35,492 bases of DNA, taken from Gemmatimonadota bacterium. GTDB lineage: Bacteria; Latescibacterota; UBA2968; GCA-2709665. The DNA lies in the NCBI GenBank assembly GCA_028873695.1, contig JAPPNU010000074.1:1-35492 (forward strand). The letters are read 5' to 3'. The position numbers and the translations under genes are program-made. Positions within the stretch are counted from its first letter, which is position 1. Each line of letters starts with the position of its first letter. The notes under the pieces are model-generated. The model made no database searches and was not told where the DNA came from. It saw nothing but the letters and a program-made list of their open reading frames with translations. Shown piece after piece: positions 13,892 to 20,947 of this stretch.

Positions 13892-14923
13892 ATGTCCCGA
13901 GCCGATCGTTTTCTCAGAGCATGCCGCCGCGAGACAGTCGACGTCACTCCGGTGTGGCTGATGCGTCAGGCGGGCCGGTACATGCCCGAATACCGGAGAT
14001 TGAAGGAAAAATACGCCTTTCTGGAGATGGTGAAAACGCCGGATATCGCCACCGAAATCACGTTGCAGCCCGTTGAGGCGTTCAACGTGGACGCGGCAAT
14101 TGTCTTTCAGGATATCCTTCCGATCCTGGAGCCGATGGGCCTGAAACTCGAGTACGTTGGCGGTGAGGGGCCCGTGATTCACAACCCCGTTCGGACGCCG
14201 GCGGACGTGGAATCCCTGGTCATTCGACCTGCGGCCGAGGCCATGGGTTTCGCCACGGCTGCCATCCGTCAGGTCCGGCGCGCCCTGGACGGCAGCGTTC
14301 CGCTGATCGGGTTCTCCGGCGCGCCGTTTACGCTCGTCTGTTACGCGGTCGAGGGAGGGGCATCACGCGACTACCGGCATGTCAAGGGACTGATGTACGA
14401 ACAGCCGGCAACCTGGCGGCGACTGATGGAAAAAATGTCCGCGGCGGTGGGGGACTATCTCCAGGCCCAGGCGGCGGCCGGAGCCCAGGCGCTGCAACTG
14501 TTCGACAGCTGGGCAGGCGCGCTGAGCCCTGTTGATTACGCAGAGTACGTTCTGCCGCATACGCGACGTGCAATCGAAATGGTCGCTGACAGGTACGACG
14601 TTCCGGTGATCCACTTCGGAACGGGTACATCCGCTATCCTGCCGCTGATGAAGCGCGCGGGCGGCGACGTGATCGGAGTGGACTGGCGGATCGACCTCGA
14701 CGAGGCCTGGAACCGGCTGGGGGACGACGTGGCGGTGCAGGGGAACCTGGACCCGACGGCGCTTTTCGCGCCCGTGCCGGTGATCGAGAGGCAGGCCGCC
14801 CGGATCCTGGACGGCGTCCGGGGGCGGCCGGGACACGTCTTCAATCTTGGCCACGGCATCCTGCAGCACACGCCGGTCGAGCACGTGTCCGCGCTGGTCG
14901 ATTTCGTGCATGCATACGCATAG
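13892..14923 (+). CDS. hemE: Uroporphyrinogen decarboxylase
   Basis: HemE removes four carboxyl groups from uroporphyrinogen III to give coproporphyrinogen III in haem synthesis, in the cytoplasm. The 343-residue protein matches the family in length and carries the N-terminal signature PVWLMRQAGRYMPEYR, FQDILPILEPMGL, PLIGFSGAPFTL and the C-terminal NLGHGILQHTPVEHV. It is the first gene of a hemE-hemH-hemY run; the next gene starts at the base after its stop, so translational coupling is likely. Confidence 0.97.
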   Translation: MSRADRFLRACRRETVDVTPVWLMRQAGRYMPEYRRLKEKYAFLEMVKTPDIATEITLQPVEAFNVDAAIVFQDILPILEPMGLKLEYVGGEGPVIHNPVRTPADVESLVIRPAAEAMGFATAAIRQVRRALDGSVPLIGFSGAPFTLVCYAVEGGASRDYRHVKGLMYEQPATWRRLMEKMSAAVGDYLQAQAAAGAQALQLFDSWAGALSPVDYAEYVLPHTRRAIEMVADRYDVPVIHFGTGTSAILPLMKRAGGDVIGVDWRIDLDEAWNRLGDDVAVQGNLDPTALFAPVPVIERQAARILDGVRGRPGHVFNLGHGILQHTPVEHVSALVDFVHAYA

Positions 14924-15847
14924 GTGGCCACGGTGAAGAAGGCCGTATTGATGCTCGCTTACGGCAGTCCTGACTCCCTGGACGACATGGAAGCGTACCT
15001 CAGCGATATCCGGGGAGGGCGTCCCATGTCCCGGGAATTCGTGGCGGAATTCAGGCGCCGCTACGCGCAGATCGGCGGCAGGTCTCCGCTCAGCGAGAAC
15101 ACGTTTGAACAGGCCGCATGTGCGGAACGCGCCTTGAGGGGCCGCGGACATGACGCGCGCGTCTACGTGGGCATGCGGCACTGGTCTCCCTGGATCCGGG
15201 ACGCGGTAGGTCAAATGTCCGGCGATGGCGTTGAGGAGGCGGTTGCCATCGTCATGGCCCCGCATTACTCCCGCTTGAGCACCGGGAGGTACCGGGAGGC
15301 GGTCGATGAATCCGCGAGAGACGCGGGACGCCGAATTCAGTTCTCGTTCGTGGATTCCTGGTGGCGGCAGCCCGCGATGCTTCGCGCGCAGGAAGCGCAC
15401 GTTCGCGCGGGGCTGGCGTTGTTCTCCAGTGAGGACCGGAACGCGGTGAAAATCGTCTTTACGGCGCACAGCCTGCCCGAACGCCTCCTGAAAATGGGGG
15501 ATCCTTACGACGACGAACTCAAGGGCAATGCGAGCGCAATCGCGGAACGCCTGGGAGACGTGGACTGGATGTTCTCCTATCAGAGCGCCGCTCACACCGG
15601 GGAGCCATGGCTGGGTCCTCAGATCGAAGACGTGATTCCGGATCTGGCCGAGAAGGGCTATCGTCACGTGCTTGTGGCGCCCATCGGGTTCGTATGCGAC
15701 CACGTGGAGATCCTGTACGATATCGATATCGGCGTCCGGGAAATCGCGTCGTCGCGGGGGATTGACGTGAGGCGCATCGCGTCCATGAACAGCGATCCCA
15801 CGTTCATCGAAGCGGTGACGGATGCGGTGGAAGACAAATTGAAATAG
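14924..15847 (+). CDS. hemH: Ferrochelatase
   Basis: Ferrochelatase inserts ferrous iron into protoporphyrin IX or, in the coproporphyrin route, coproporphyrin III. The 307-residue product begins KAVLMLAYGSPDSLDD and has the active-site His in VFTAHSLPERLLKMGDPY and the downstream acidic segment GFVCDHVEILYDIDI. It starts at GTG 14924 directly after the hemE stop; GTG 14933 is an alternative nine bases later. No iron-sulfur cysteines or transmembrane segment are evident. With hemE upstream and the porphyrinogen oxidase downstream, this forms a terminal haem synthesis cluster. Which of the two routes is used cannot be decided from these genes alone. Confidence 0.95.
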   Translation: MATVKKAVLMLAYGSPDSLDDMEAYLSDIRGGRPMSREFVAEFRRRYAQIGGRSPLSENTFEQAACAERALRGRGHDARVYVGMRHWSPWIRDAVGQMSGDGVEEAVAIVMAPHYSRLSTGRYREAVDESARDAGRRIQFSFVDSWWRQPAMLRAQEAHVRAGLALFSSEDRNAVKIVFTAHSLPERLLKMGDPYDDELKGNASAIAERLGDVDWMFSYQSAAHTGEPWLGPQIEDVIPDLAEKGYRHVLVAPIGFVCDHVEILYDIDIGVREIASSRGIDVRRIASMNSDPTFIEAVTDAVEDKLK

Positions 15848-15849
15848 AA

Positions 15850-15950
15850 ACTACGAATAGACGAGAATACGAGACTACGAAAGACGAAAGACGAAACTAC
15901 GAGAATACGAATAGACGAGAATGCGAAACTGCGAGTATACGAAGATACGA
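15850..15950. repeat. Degenerate octamer tandem array
   Basis: About thirteen units of seven or eight bases run in tandem, nearly all ending in ACGA or GCGA: ACTACGA, ATAGACGA, GAATACGA, GACTACGA, AAGACGA (twice), AACTACGA, GAATACGA, ATAGACGA, GAATGCGA, AACTGCGA, GTATACGA, AGATACGA. The array begins two bases after the hemH stop. It is purine-rich on the + strand. It is not coding in any convincing frame and is not a CRISPR. Confidence 0.75.
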
Positions 15951-16080
15951 AAATACCAAAGACGCGAAAAAACCGTTGCTGAAGACAGTTGCCACGAGAG
16001 GCCTTCCTGAAACGCAGGGCACTGCACAGGCCGGCGCAAAACCACAATGTTGGACGTCAGCCTGGCAATACAACGATTTA

Positions 16081-16244
16081 AGAAGCTGTTTTAAAATTAC
16101 CGGTGAGTTCCCGAGCGCGAGCGAAAAAGCGGCGGTCAAGGCGGGAAAACCCGCCCATATTTGTCTATACGGGCGGGTTTGACCAACGCCGACCGGCGCT
16201 TTTGCAGCCGTGCGAAGACCGCTGGGAATTTTAAGACAGCTTCT
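16081..16244. mobile_element. MITE-like element between hemH and hemY
   Basis: A 164-bp segment is bounded by 18-bp terminal inverted repeats, AGAAGCTGTTTTAAAATT (16081-16098) and its complement at 16227-16244, with one mismatch. The interior holds further palindromes: GGCGGGAAAACCCGCC, and GGTCAA / TTGACC arms around CCCGCC / GGCGGG. No transposase is encoded, so it would be non-autonomous. A TA duplication at the ends is possible. The right end is 11 bp before the hemY ATG, so the element may supply or block its expression signals. Confidence 0.7.
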
Positions 16245-16255
16245 AAGGCGCCATT

Positions 16256-17650
16256 ATGCACGTGACGATCGCTGGCGGGGGGATCGCCGGGCTGGCAGTT
16301 GCCTTCTATTTGCAGGAGAAGGCTGAAGCACACGGCATCGACGTGGAGTACACGCTGGCAGATGCGTCAGGGCGATGGGGCGGGGAAATCCTGACCGAGC
16401 GGATCGACGGGTTCACCATCGAGGGTGGACCCGATTTGCTTATGACGCGAAAACCGTGGGGCGTCGGGCTCTGCGTGGACCTGGGCCTCGAGGATCGCCT
16501 GATCGCGCCGAACGAGGAGCGGCGGAAGACCTTCCTGGCGCAGGGGCGAAACCTGGTCCCTTTTCCGGAAGATTTCACGCTGGTGCCCACAAGCTTTATG
16601 CCGGTCGCGCGGTCCCCGCTCTTCTCTGTTCGCGGCAAGCTGCGGATGGGGATGGACCGGTTCGTCCCGCCCCGCAATGCGACGGACGACGAGAGCCTGG
16701 CTTCATTTGTCCGCAGGCGCCTGGGACAGGAGGCCCTGGACAAAATCGGCGGGCCGATGCTGGCGGGCATTCACGGGGCAAACCCGGAACGTCTGAGTCT
16801 GCTGGCCACGTTTCCGCAGTTTGCGGACATGGAGCGCAAGTACGGCAGCCTGATCAAGGCGGTACGGGCCAGCCGGAACCAACGCAGGGCGCCAGGCGAC
16901 GCAGGGCAGGCGCCGCCAATGTTCCAGACCCTGATTGGCGGTCTCGGCGAACTGGTTGAGGCGATCGTGGGCCGCTTGAGGGGAGACCTCCGAACGAACT
17001 GTCCCGTGACGGGTCTTGCCAGGCTCGAACGCGGATTCGAGGTAACGCTGGGCGGGGATGCGCTCAGAACCGACGCCGTGGTGCTCGCCGCGCCCGCGTT
17101 TGTAGCGGCCGGTCTTTTGGACGGTATCGCGCCGCTTCTGTCGGCCGGGCTGCGGCAGATCAGGTACGTGTCCTCGGGGACGGTGTCCCTCGCCTATCGA
17201 AAAGCGGAGGTCCAGGCCCAGCATGACCTTGACGGATTCGGTTTCCTGGTTCCCGGATCGGAGGGGCGCCGGATAACGGGTTGTACCTGGGTGTCGTCAA
17301 AGCTTGACCACCGGGCGCCGGATGACGGGGTGCTGATCAGAGGATTCGTGGGTAGAGACGAACAGGAAGACGCGGTCGAGATGCCAAACGGGATGCTCGT
17401 GCGCGCCGTGCGTGACGATCTTGAACACGTGATGGGGCTGACCGCCGAGCCGTTGTTCGCCCGGGTTCACCGCTGGCGGAAGGGAAGGCCCCAGTTCGAC
17501 GTGGGACACCTGGATCGGGTTGCCGGTATGGAATCGCTCGCCGGCGAAGTTCCGGGCCTCTACCTGACGGGCAGCGCCTATCGGGGCTCCTCCGTACCCG
17601 ACTGCGTCAGACAGGCGATAGAAACCGCGAACCGGATTCTGGGCCTGTAA
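16256..17650 (+). CDS. hemY: Protoporphyrinogen / coproporphyrinogen III oxidase, HemY/CgoX type
   Basis: This FAD enzyme oxidises protoporphyrinogen IX, or coproporphyrinogen III in the alternative route, to the porphyrin. The 464-residue protein starts MHVTIAGGGIAGLAVAFYL, a Rossmann dinucleotide-binding motif. It has DASGRWGGEI (the glycine-rich G-G-x-I segment) and FTIEGGPDLLMTRKPWG. The C-terminal FAD signature is LYLTGSAYRGSSVPDCVRQA. Length fits the HemY family. It follows hemH by 408 bp, a gap filled by the octamer array and the MITE-like element, so an ancestral hemEHY operon seems to have been split. There is no clear ribosome binding site apart from AAGG within the element's edge. 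Confidence 0.93.
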   Translation: MHVTIAGGGIAGLAVAFYLQEKAEAHGIDVEYTLADASGRWGGEILTERIDGFTIEGGPDLLMTRKPWGVGLCVDLGLEDRLIAPNEERRKTFLAQGRNLVPFPEDFTLVPTSFMPVARSPLFSVRGKLRMGMDRFVPPRNATDDESLASFVRRRLGQEALDKIGGPMLAGIHGANPERLSLLATFPQFADMERKYGSLIKAVRASRNQRRAPGDAGQAPPMFQTLIGGLGELVEAIVGRLRGDLRTNCPVTGLARLERGFEVTLGGDALRTDAVVLAAPAFVAAGLLDGIAPLLSAGLRQIRYVSSGTVSLAYRKAEVQAQHDLDGFGFLVPGSEGRRITGCTWVSSKLDHRAPDDGVLIRGFVGRDEQEDAVEMPNGMLVRAVRDDLEHVMGLTAEPLFARVHRWRKGRPQFDVGHLDRVAGMESLAGEVPGLYLTGSAYRGSSVPDCVRQAIETANRILGL

Positions 17651-17690
17651 AACGCCGCTTGCAAAGGAACACGCCGTAGGCAGGGAATTT

Positions 17691-17792
17691 GGGGAGATGT
17701 GGATTGTGAATTTAGCTTTCGTTTTCGATCTTTGCTGACTGCTGAAAGCTGATGGCTGATAGCTTTGTCTGAGGGGCCGGGCGGAGAGGTTC
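17691..17792. repeat. Dispersed repeat, copy at serS 3' end
   Basis: This stretch aligns with 19246-19336 in the same orientation: both have GGGGAGA near the start, TGAATTT followed by GCTTTCG/CTTTTCG, then GCTGATGGCTGATAGCT or a permuted form, then GGCCGGG and GGAGAGGT. The copies are about 90-100 bp long and flank serS. The serS stop codon lies at the end of this copy. Small GCTGA/AGCT units inside are locally self-complementary. Confidence 0.55.
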
Positions 17793-19077
17793 AGGCAACC
17801 GGCTCCAGGGTTTCCTGGCCGCCCATATACGGGCGGAGTACCTCAGGAATGACTGCCGAGCCGTCGGGTCGCTGCGTCTGCTCCACAATGGCCGGAATCA
17901 GACGGCTGGTTGCCAGTCCCGAAGCGTTGAGCGTATGCACGAATTCATTCCGCCCGGTCTCGGCGCGTTTGAACCGGATGCGGCCGCGCCGGGCCTGATA
18001 GTCCTGCGCGTTGGATGCCGAACTGACTTCCTTGTATTCCCCCATGCTCGGAATCCAGATCTCGATGTCGTACGTCTTTGCCATGGCCGCGCTGGCGTCC
18101 ATGGCCGCCAGTTTGGAGACCCGGTGGTGCAGGTGAAGGCCCCGGACCAGGCCTTCGGCTTTTTCGATCAGTTCCTCCAGGGCCCGTTCCGAGTCTTCGG
18201 GTCGCGTGAACTGGAAGATTTCGACCTTATTGAACTGGTGCCCTCGAATCATGCCGCGCTCCTGGGCGCGATAGCTGCCTGCCTCCCGGCGGTAGCACGG
18301 GGTATACGAGAAATACTTCCGCGGCAGATCGGCCTCCGGAAGGATTTCGTCCCGATGGAAGTTGATCAATGCGGTCTCCGACGTCGGCAGCAGAAACCGG
18401 GATTCCTTTTCGCTTTCCTGCGTAAGGTGAAATACGTCGTCAGCGAATTTTGGAAACTGGCCGGCCGTGTAACCGCAGTCATAGGTAAGCAGGTGCGGCG
18501 GCAGCACGAATTCGTACCCGTCGGCGAGGTGCGTTTCAACGAAGTAGTTCAGGAGCGCCCACTCGAGGCGGGCGCCGTCGCCCCGGTAGAGCCAGAAGCC
18601 GGCGCCGCCCATTTTCACCCCGCGCTCGTAGTCGATCAGCCCCAGCGAGGTAACCAGGTCGACGTGGTCTCTGGCGCCATCCGCCGATTCCGGCCTCTTG
18701 CCCCAGACGCGAACGACATCGTTGTTTTCCTTTCCGCCCGGAGGGACGTCGTCAGCCGGAATATTGGGCAGTACTTCCAGAAAGCTCCCGATGCGGCGTT
18801 CGAATTCGGACAGCTTTGCCTCGAGGGTCCTGATGTTCCCGGAGACCGCCTTCATTTCAATCTGGATATCGGTTGTGTCCGCGCCCGCCTTCTTCATCTG
18901 TGGAATCTGCGCGGAGACCTTGTTTCGTCGTTCGCGCAGGCCCCCGATTCTTGCGATGAGGGACCTCCGTTCCCGGTCCCACAGGAGCAAATCGGCAAAA
19001 TCCACGGCGTCCATGCGTTTTAACAACGCCTGCCTGACGCTCCCGGGATCCTCCCGAATCCGGTTCAGATCCAGCAT
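17791..19077 (-). CDS. serS: Seryl-tRNA synthetase
   Basis: SerS charges tRNA-Ser, and tRNA-Sec where present. The 428-residue protein starts MLDLNRIREDPGSVRQAL, followed by the long antiparallel coiled-coil arm (about residues 30-105) that grips the tRNA's long variable arm. Class II motif 2 is FRREAGSYRAQERGMIRGHQF-like around 265-290 (key residues RREAGS and RGHQF), and motif 3 is NASGLATSRLIPAIVEQ. GGGAGG lies about ten bases before ATG 19077. I see no T-box leader. The gene stands alone on the minus strand between two related direct repeats. Confidence 0.97.
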   Translation of the reverse strand: MLDLNRIREDPGSVRQALLKRMDAVDFADLLLWDRERRSLIARIGGLRERRNKVSAQIPQMKKAGADTTDIQIEMKAVSGNIRTLEAKLSEFERRIGSFLEVLPNIPADDVPPGGKENNDVVRVWGKRPESADGARDHVDLVTSLGLIDYERGVKMGGAGFWLYRGDGARLEWALLNYFVETHLADGYEFVLPPHLLTYDCGYTAGQFPKFADDVFHLTQESEKESRFLLPTSETALINFHRDEILPEADLPRKYFSYTPCYRREAGSYRAQERGMIRGHQFNKVEIFQFTRPEDSERALEELIEKAEGLVRGLHLHHRVSKLAAMDASAAMAKTYDIEIWIPSMGEYKEVSSASNAQDYQARRGRIRFKRAETGRNEFVHTLNASGLATSRLIPAIVEQTQRPDGSAVIPEVLRPYMGGQETLEPVA

Positions 19078-19585
19078 ATGGATACCGCCTCCCTACGTTG
19101 TCTGCGCAGCGCACGTCGAAGTGCCTTCGCTTTCCGAATCATAGACATTGCCCCTGCTTGTCGAAGCGCCCGCGTTACGACTCCGATGGGTTGGAACTTT
19201 CGCCGCCGCGAAACGTTCCCTTTTCACCTGCCCTCTTCGAGAATCGGGGAGAAGGGGTTGTTTTTGAATTTGCTTTTCGCTTTTGCCCGACGGCTGATAG
19301 CTGATGGCTCTGTGCGGAGCGGCCGGGGGAGAGGTCCCGCTGACAGCTGCCTCTGATGCGCAGGCGGATTACGCCGGATTTTTCACACTGTGTGGCGTAA
19401 TTGAACACATTGTGCCCCGACCGACTCGGGCTCATTGTCTGTCGAAACCAGGAAAACGCCTTTATCTGGCTGCGTAAACGAAATTGTTGCGCCTGTTTCG
19501 CTTTTTTGGCACGATATTCGCTTTGTTATTTTAACGAACACACACCAATGTCTTTCACTAACCCCTTTTCATACGAGGCCCCGAA
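19078..19585. other. Intergenic region upstream of serS and of the small ORF
   Basis: This 508-bp gap lies between divergent genes: serS on the minus strand and the 56-codon ORF on the plus strand. It holds the second copy of the serS-flanking repeat at 19246-19336. The AT-rich stretch 19500-19555 (TTGGCA, then TATTTT with a short 15-bp spacer) may carry a weak promoter for the small ORF. No structured leader or conserved RNA was recognised. Confidence 0.5.
19246..19336. repeat. Dispersed repeat, copy upstream of serS
   Basis: Second copy of the element described at 17691-17792, in direct orientation, within the likely serS 5' region. Shared parts include GGGGAGA, TTGAATTTGCTTTTCGC, GCTGATAGCTGATGGCT and GGCCGGGGGAGAGGT. 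The pair flanking one gene raises the possibility of recombination or past insertion. Confidence 0.55.
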
Positions 19586-19756
19586 ATGGCTCTCAATACA
19601 GCACTGAATCCGCGCGACCGCCTGGCGTTTCTGGCACTCTATTATGCGATCAAGGGTAACGAGAAGCGATCGGAACAGCTGCGGCGCGTCGTTCGCCGGC
19701 ACGATCAGGCCGTTATGGGCCGCCCGCAGATCCATGGAATGCCCCTGGCATTTTGA
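19586..19756 (+). CDS. Unrecognised 56-residue small protein
   Basis: This is a short ORF from ATG 19586 to TGA 19754-19756. The product is basic and probably helical: MALNTALNPRDRLAFLALYY, then AIKGNEKRSEQLRRVVRRHD and a short tail ending GMPLAF. GAGG lies eight bases before the ATG. An intrinsic terminator with a clear T-run follows 35 bp after the stop, on the same strand. An AT-rich, promoter-like region lies upstream. I do not recognise a family. The amphipathic helix (FLALYYAI with flanking charges) could bind nucleic acid or membrane. The combination of signals supports a real gene, though coding status is not proven. Confidence 0.5.
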   Translation: MALNTALNPRDRLAFLALYYAIKGNEKRSEQLRRVVRRHDQAVMGRPQIHGMPLAF

Positions 19757-19790
19757 GCCCGGACCCAGGCGACGGCGGCAAATCGTAAGC

Positions 19791-19822
19791 GGCAGGCCAT
19801 GCATGATGGCCTGTCGTTTTTT
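19791..19822 (+). terminator. Intrinsic terminator after the small ORF
   Basis: GCAGGCCAT and ATGGCCTGT pair as an 8- to 9-bp stem around GCATG and are followed by CG and six T. It points along the + strand and has no other + strand gene to serve than the small ORF at 19586-19756. Confidence 0.75.
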
Positions 19823-19862
19823 ATCTCCGGATCCCGGCTTCGTTTTTGCGGCTCGAACCCGG

Positions 19863-20843
19863 CTAGACAAGGATTCTTCGAACGTTGTATTTTTCGTTTG
19901 GAAGCGTCTGTCGCGTAATCATGTCCGCCAGGAGGCCGGTGCAGAGGAACTGAACGCCCAGCACGGACAGAAGAATCCCCAGGAAGAGAAGCGGATGTCG
20001 GTGCTGAATCGTCCCCGTGCGAAACCATAATGCGGCGATAAAGCCGTTTATGCCAACGCCGAGCGCGCTCAGTACGATACCGATGGTGCCGAACAGGTGC
20101 AGCGGACGACCGATGTATCGTCCCAGGTACATGACGGTAAGCAGGTCGAGGAAGCCCTTGAGAAGACGCGTCCATCCATACTTCGTCACGCCATAGCGGC
20201 GCGGGCGGTGCTGTACGACGATTTCGTCGACGCGGTAGCCTTCCATGTGGGCCAGCACGGGGATGTACCGATGGAGTTCCCCGTATATCTTGATGTCTCG
20301 CACGACCTCGCCGCGAAAGGCCTTGAGGCCGCAGTTGAAGTCGTGGATCGGGATGCCTGAAATCCGGCCGGTGACCCAGTTGAAGAACCGGGAAGGGATG
20401 GTTTTGCTGAGGGGGTCGAATCGCTTCTTCTTCCATCCTGAAACCAGGTCGACGCCGCCGTCGATTTTTTCGATCAGGCGGGGGATCTCCGCCGGATCGT
20501 CCTGAAGATCGGCATCCATGGTGATGATCGTCCGGCCTGCCGCCATGTCGAATCCCGCGACGTAAGCCGCGGCTTTGCCGAAGTTACGGCGAAACTGAAT
20601 GACCTTGACGTCGTCGTTGACCTCGTGGAGTTCCTCCAGAACCCCGATGGAGCCATCCGTACTGCCATCGTCTATGAAAATCGTTTCAAAACTGCGCCCG
20701 GATGCCGCCATGGTCTCCCGGACCTGGGCCATCAGCGGCCGGAGGCTCTCCACTTCGTTCAGGAGCGGTATGACGATAGAAACGTCTACGGCGCCAGCGG
20801 CCGGGATATTGGATTCAACCGGCGGTTCGGTATTCTTATTCAT
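19863..20843 (-). CDS. GtrB/DPM1-type family 2 glycosyltransferase
   Basis: The 326-residue protein has an N-terminal GT-A domain: VDVSIVIPLLNEVESL, IFIDDGSTDGS, FRRNFGKAAAYVAGFD, and the metal-binding DADLQDDP. It ends in two membrane helices (about 235-262 and 270-298: LFGTIGIVLSALGVGINGF and LLFLGILLSVLGVQFL). Such enzymes transfer a sugar from UDP- or GDP-sugar to polyprenyl phosphate at the inner membrane, for later use in cell-surface glycan or lipid A modification. It lies 104 bp after pbpC on the same strand and may be in one envelope operon with it. Sugar specificity cannot be read from sequence. Confidence 0.9.
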   Translation of the reverse strand: MNKNTEPPVESNIPAAGAVDVSIVIPLLNEVESLRPLMAQVRETMAASGRSFETIFIDDGSTDGSIGVLEELHEVNDDVKVIQFRRNFGKAAAYVAGFDMAAGRTIITMDADLQDDPAEIPRLIEKIDGGVDLVSGWKKKRFDPLSKTIPSRFFNWVTGRISGIPIHDFNCGLKAFRGEVVRDIKIYGELHRYIPVLAHMEGYRVDEIVVQHRPRRYGVTKYGWTRLLKGFLDLLTVMYLGRYIGRPLHLFGTIGIVLSALGVGINGFIAALWFRTGTIQHRHPLLFLGILLSVLGVQFLCTGLLADMITRQTLPNEKYNVRRILV

Positions 20844-20947
20844 AGTCTCTGGTGATCACTCCCGGAAATATCCCACCCTTCTCTCGCCGCTTTTGAAGAT
20901 AGCAAAGAGAGACCCGGTTTTCAAGTCCCGCGTCGCGACGCTGCGGA

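Noticed and set aside
14363..15703. A 446-codon minus-strand frame opposite hemE and hemH
   Set aside because: Antisense shadow of two enzymes with clear active-site motifs.
15850..15950. Possible CRISPR array
   Set aside because: Units are 7-8 bases, there are no 24-40 base repeats or unique spacers, and no cas genes are present.
15664..16047. A 127-codon minus-strand frame through the octamer array
   Set aside because: Its Ser/Phe/Arg-rich periodic sequence comes only from translating the repeat.
17935..19023. A 362-codon + strand frame opposite serS
   Set aside because: Antisense shadow of seryl-tRNA synthetase; no ribosome binding site or family resemblance.
19078..19430. T-box or other riboswitch ahead of serS
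   Set aside because: No T-box sequence, specifier hairpin or antiterminator could be found on the minus strand.
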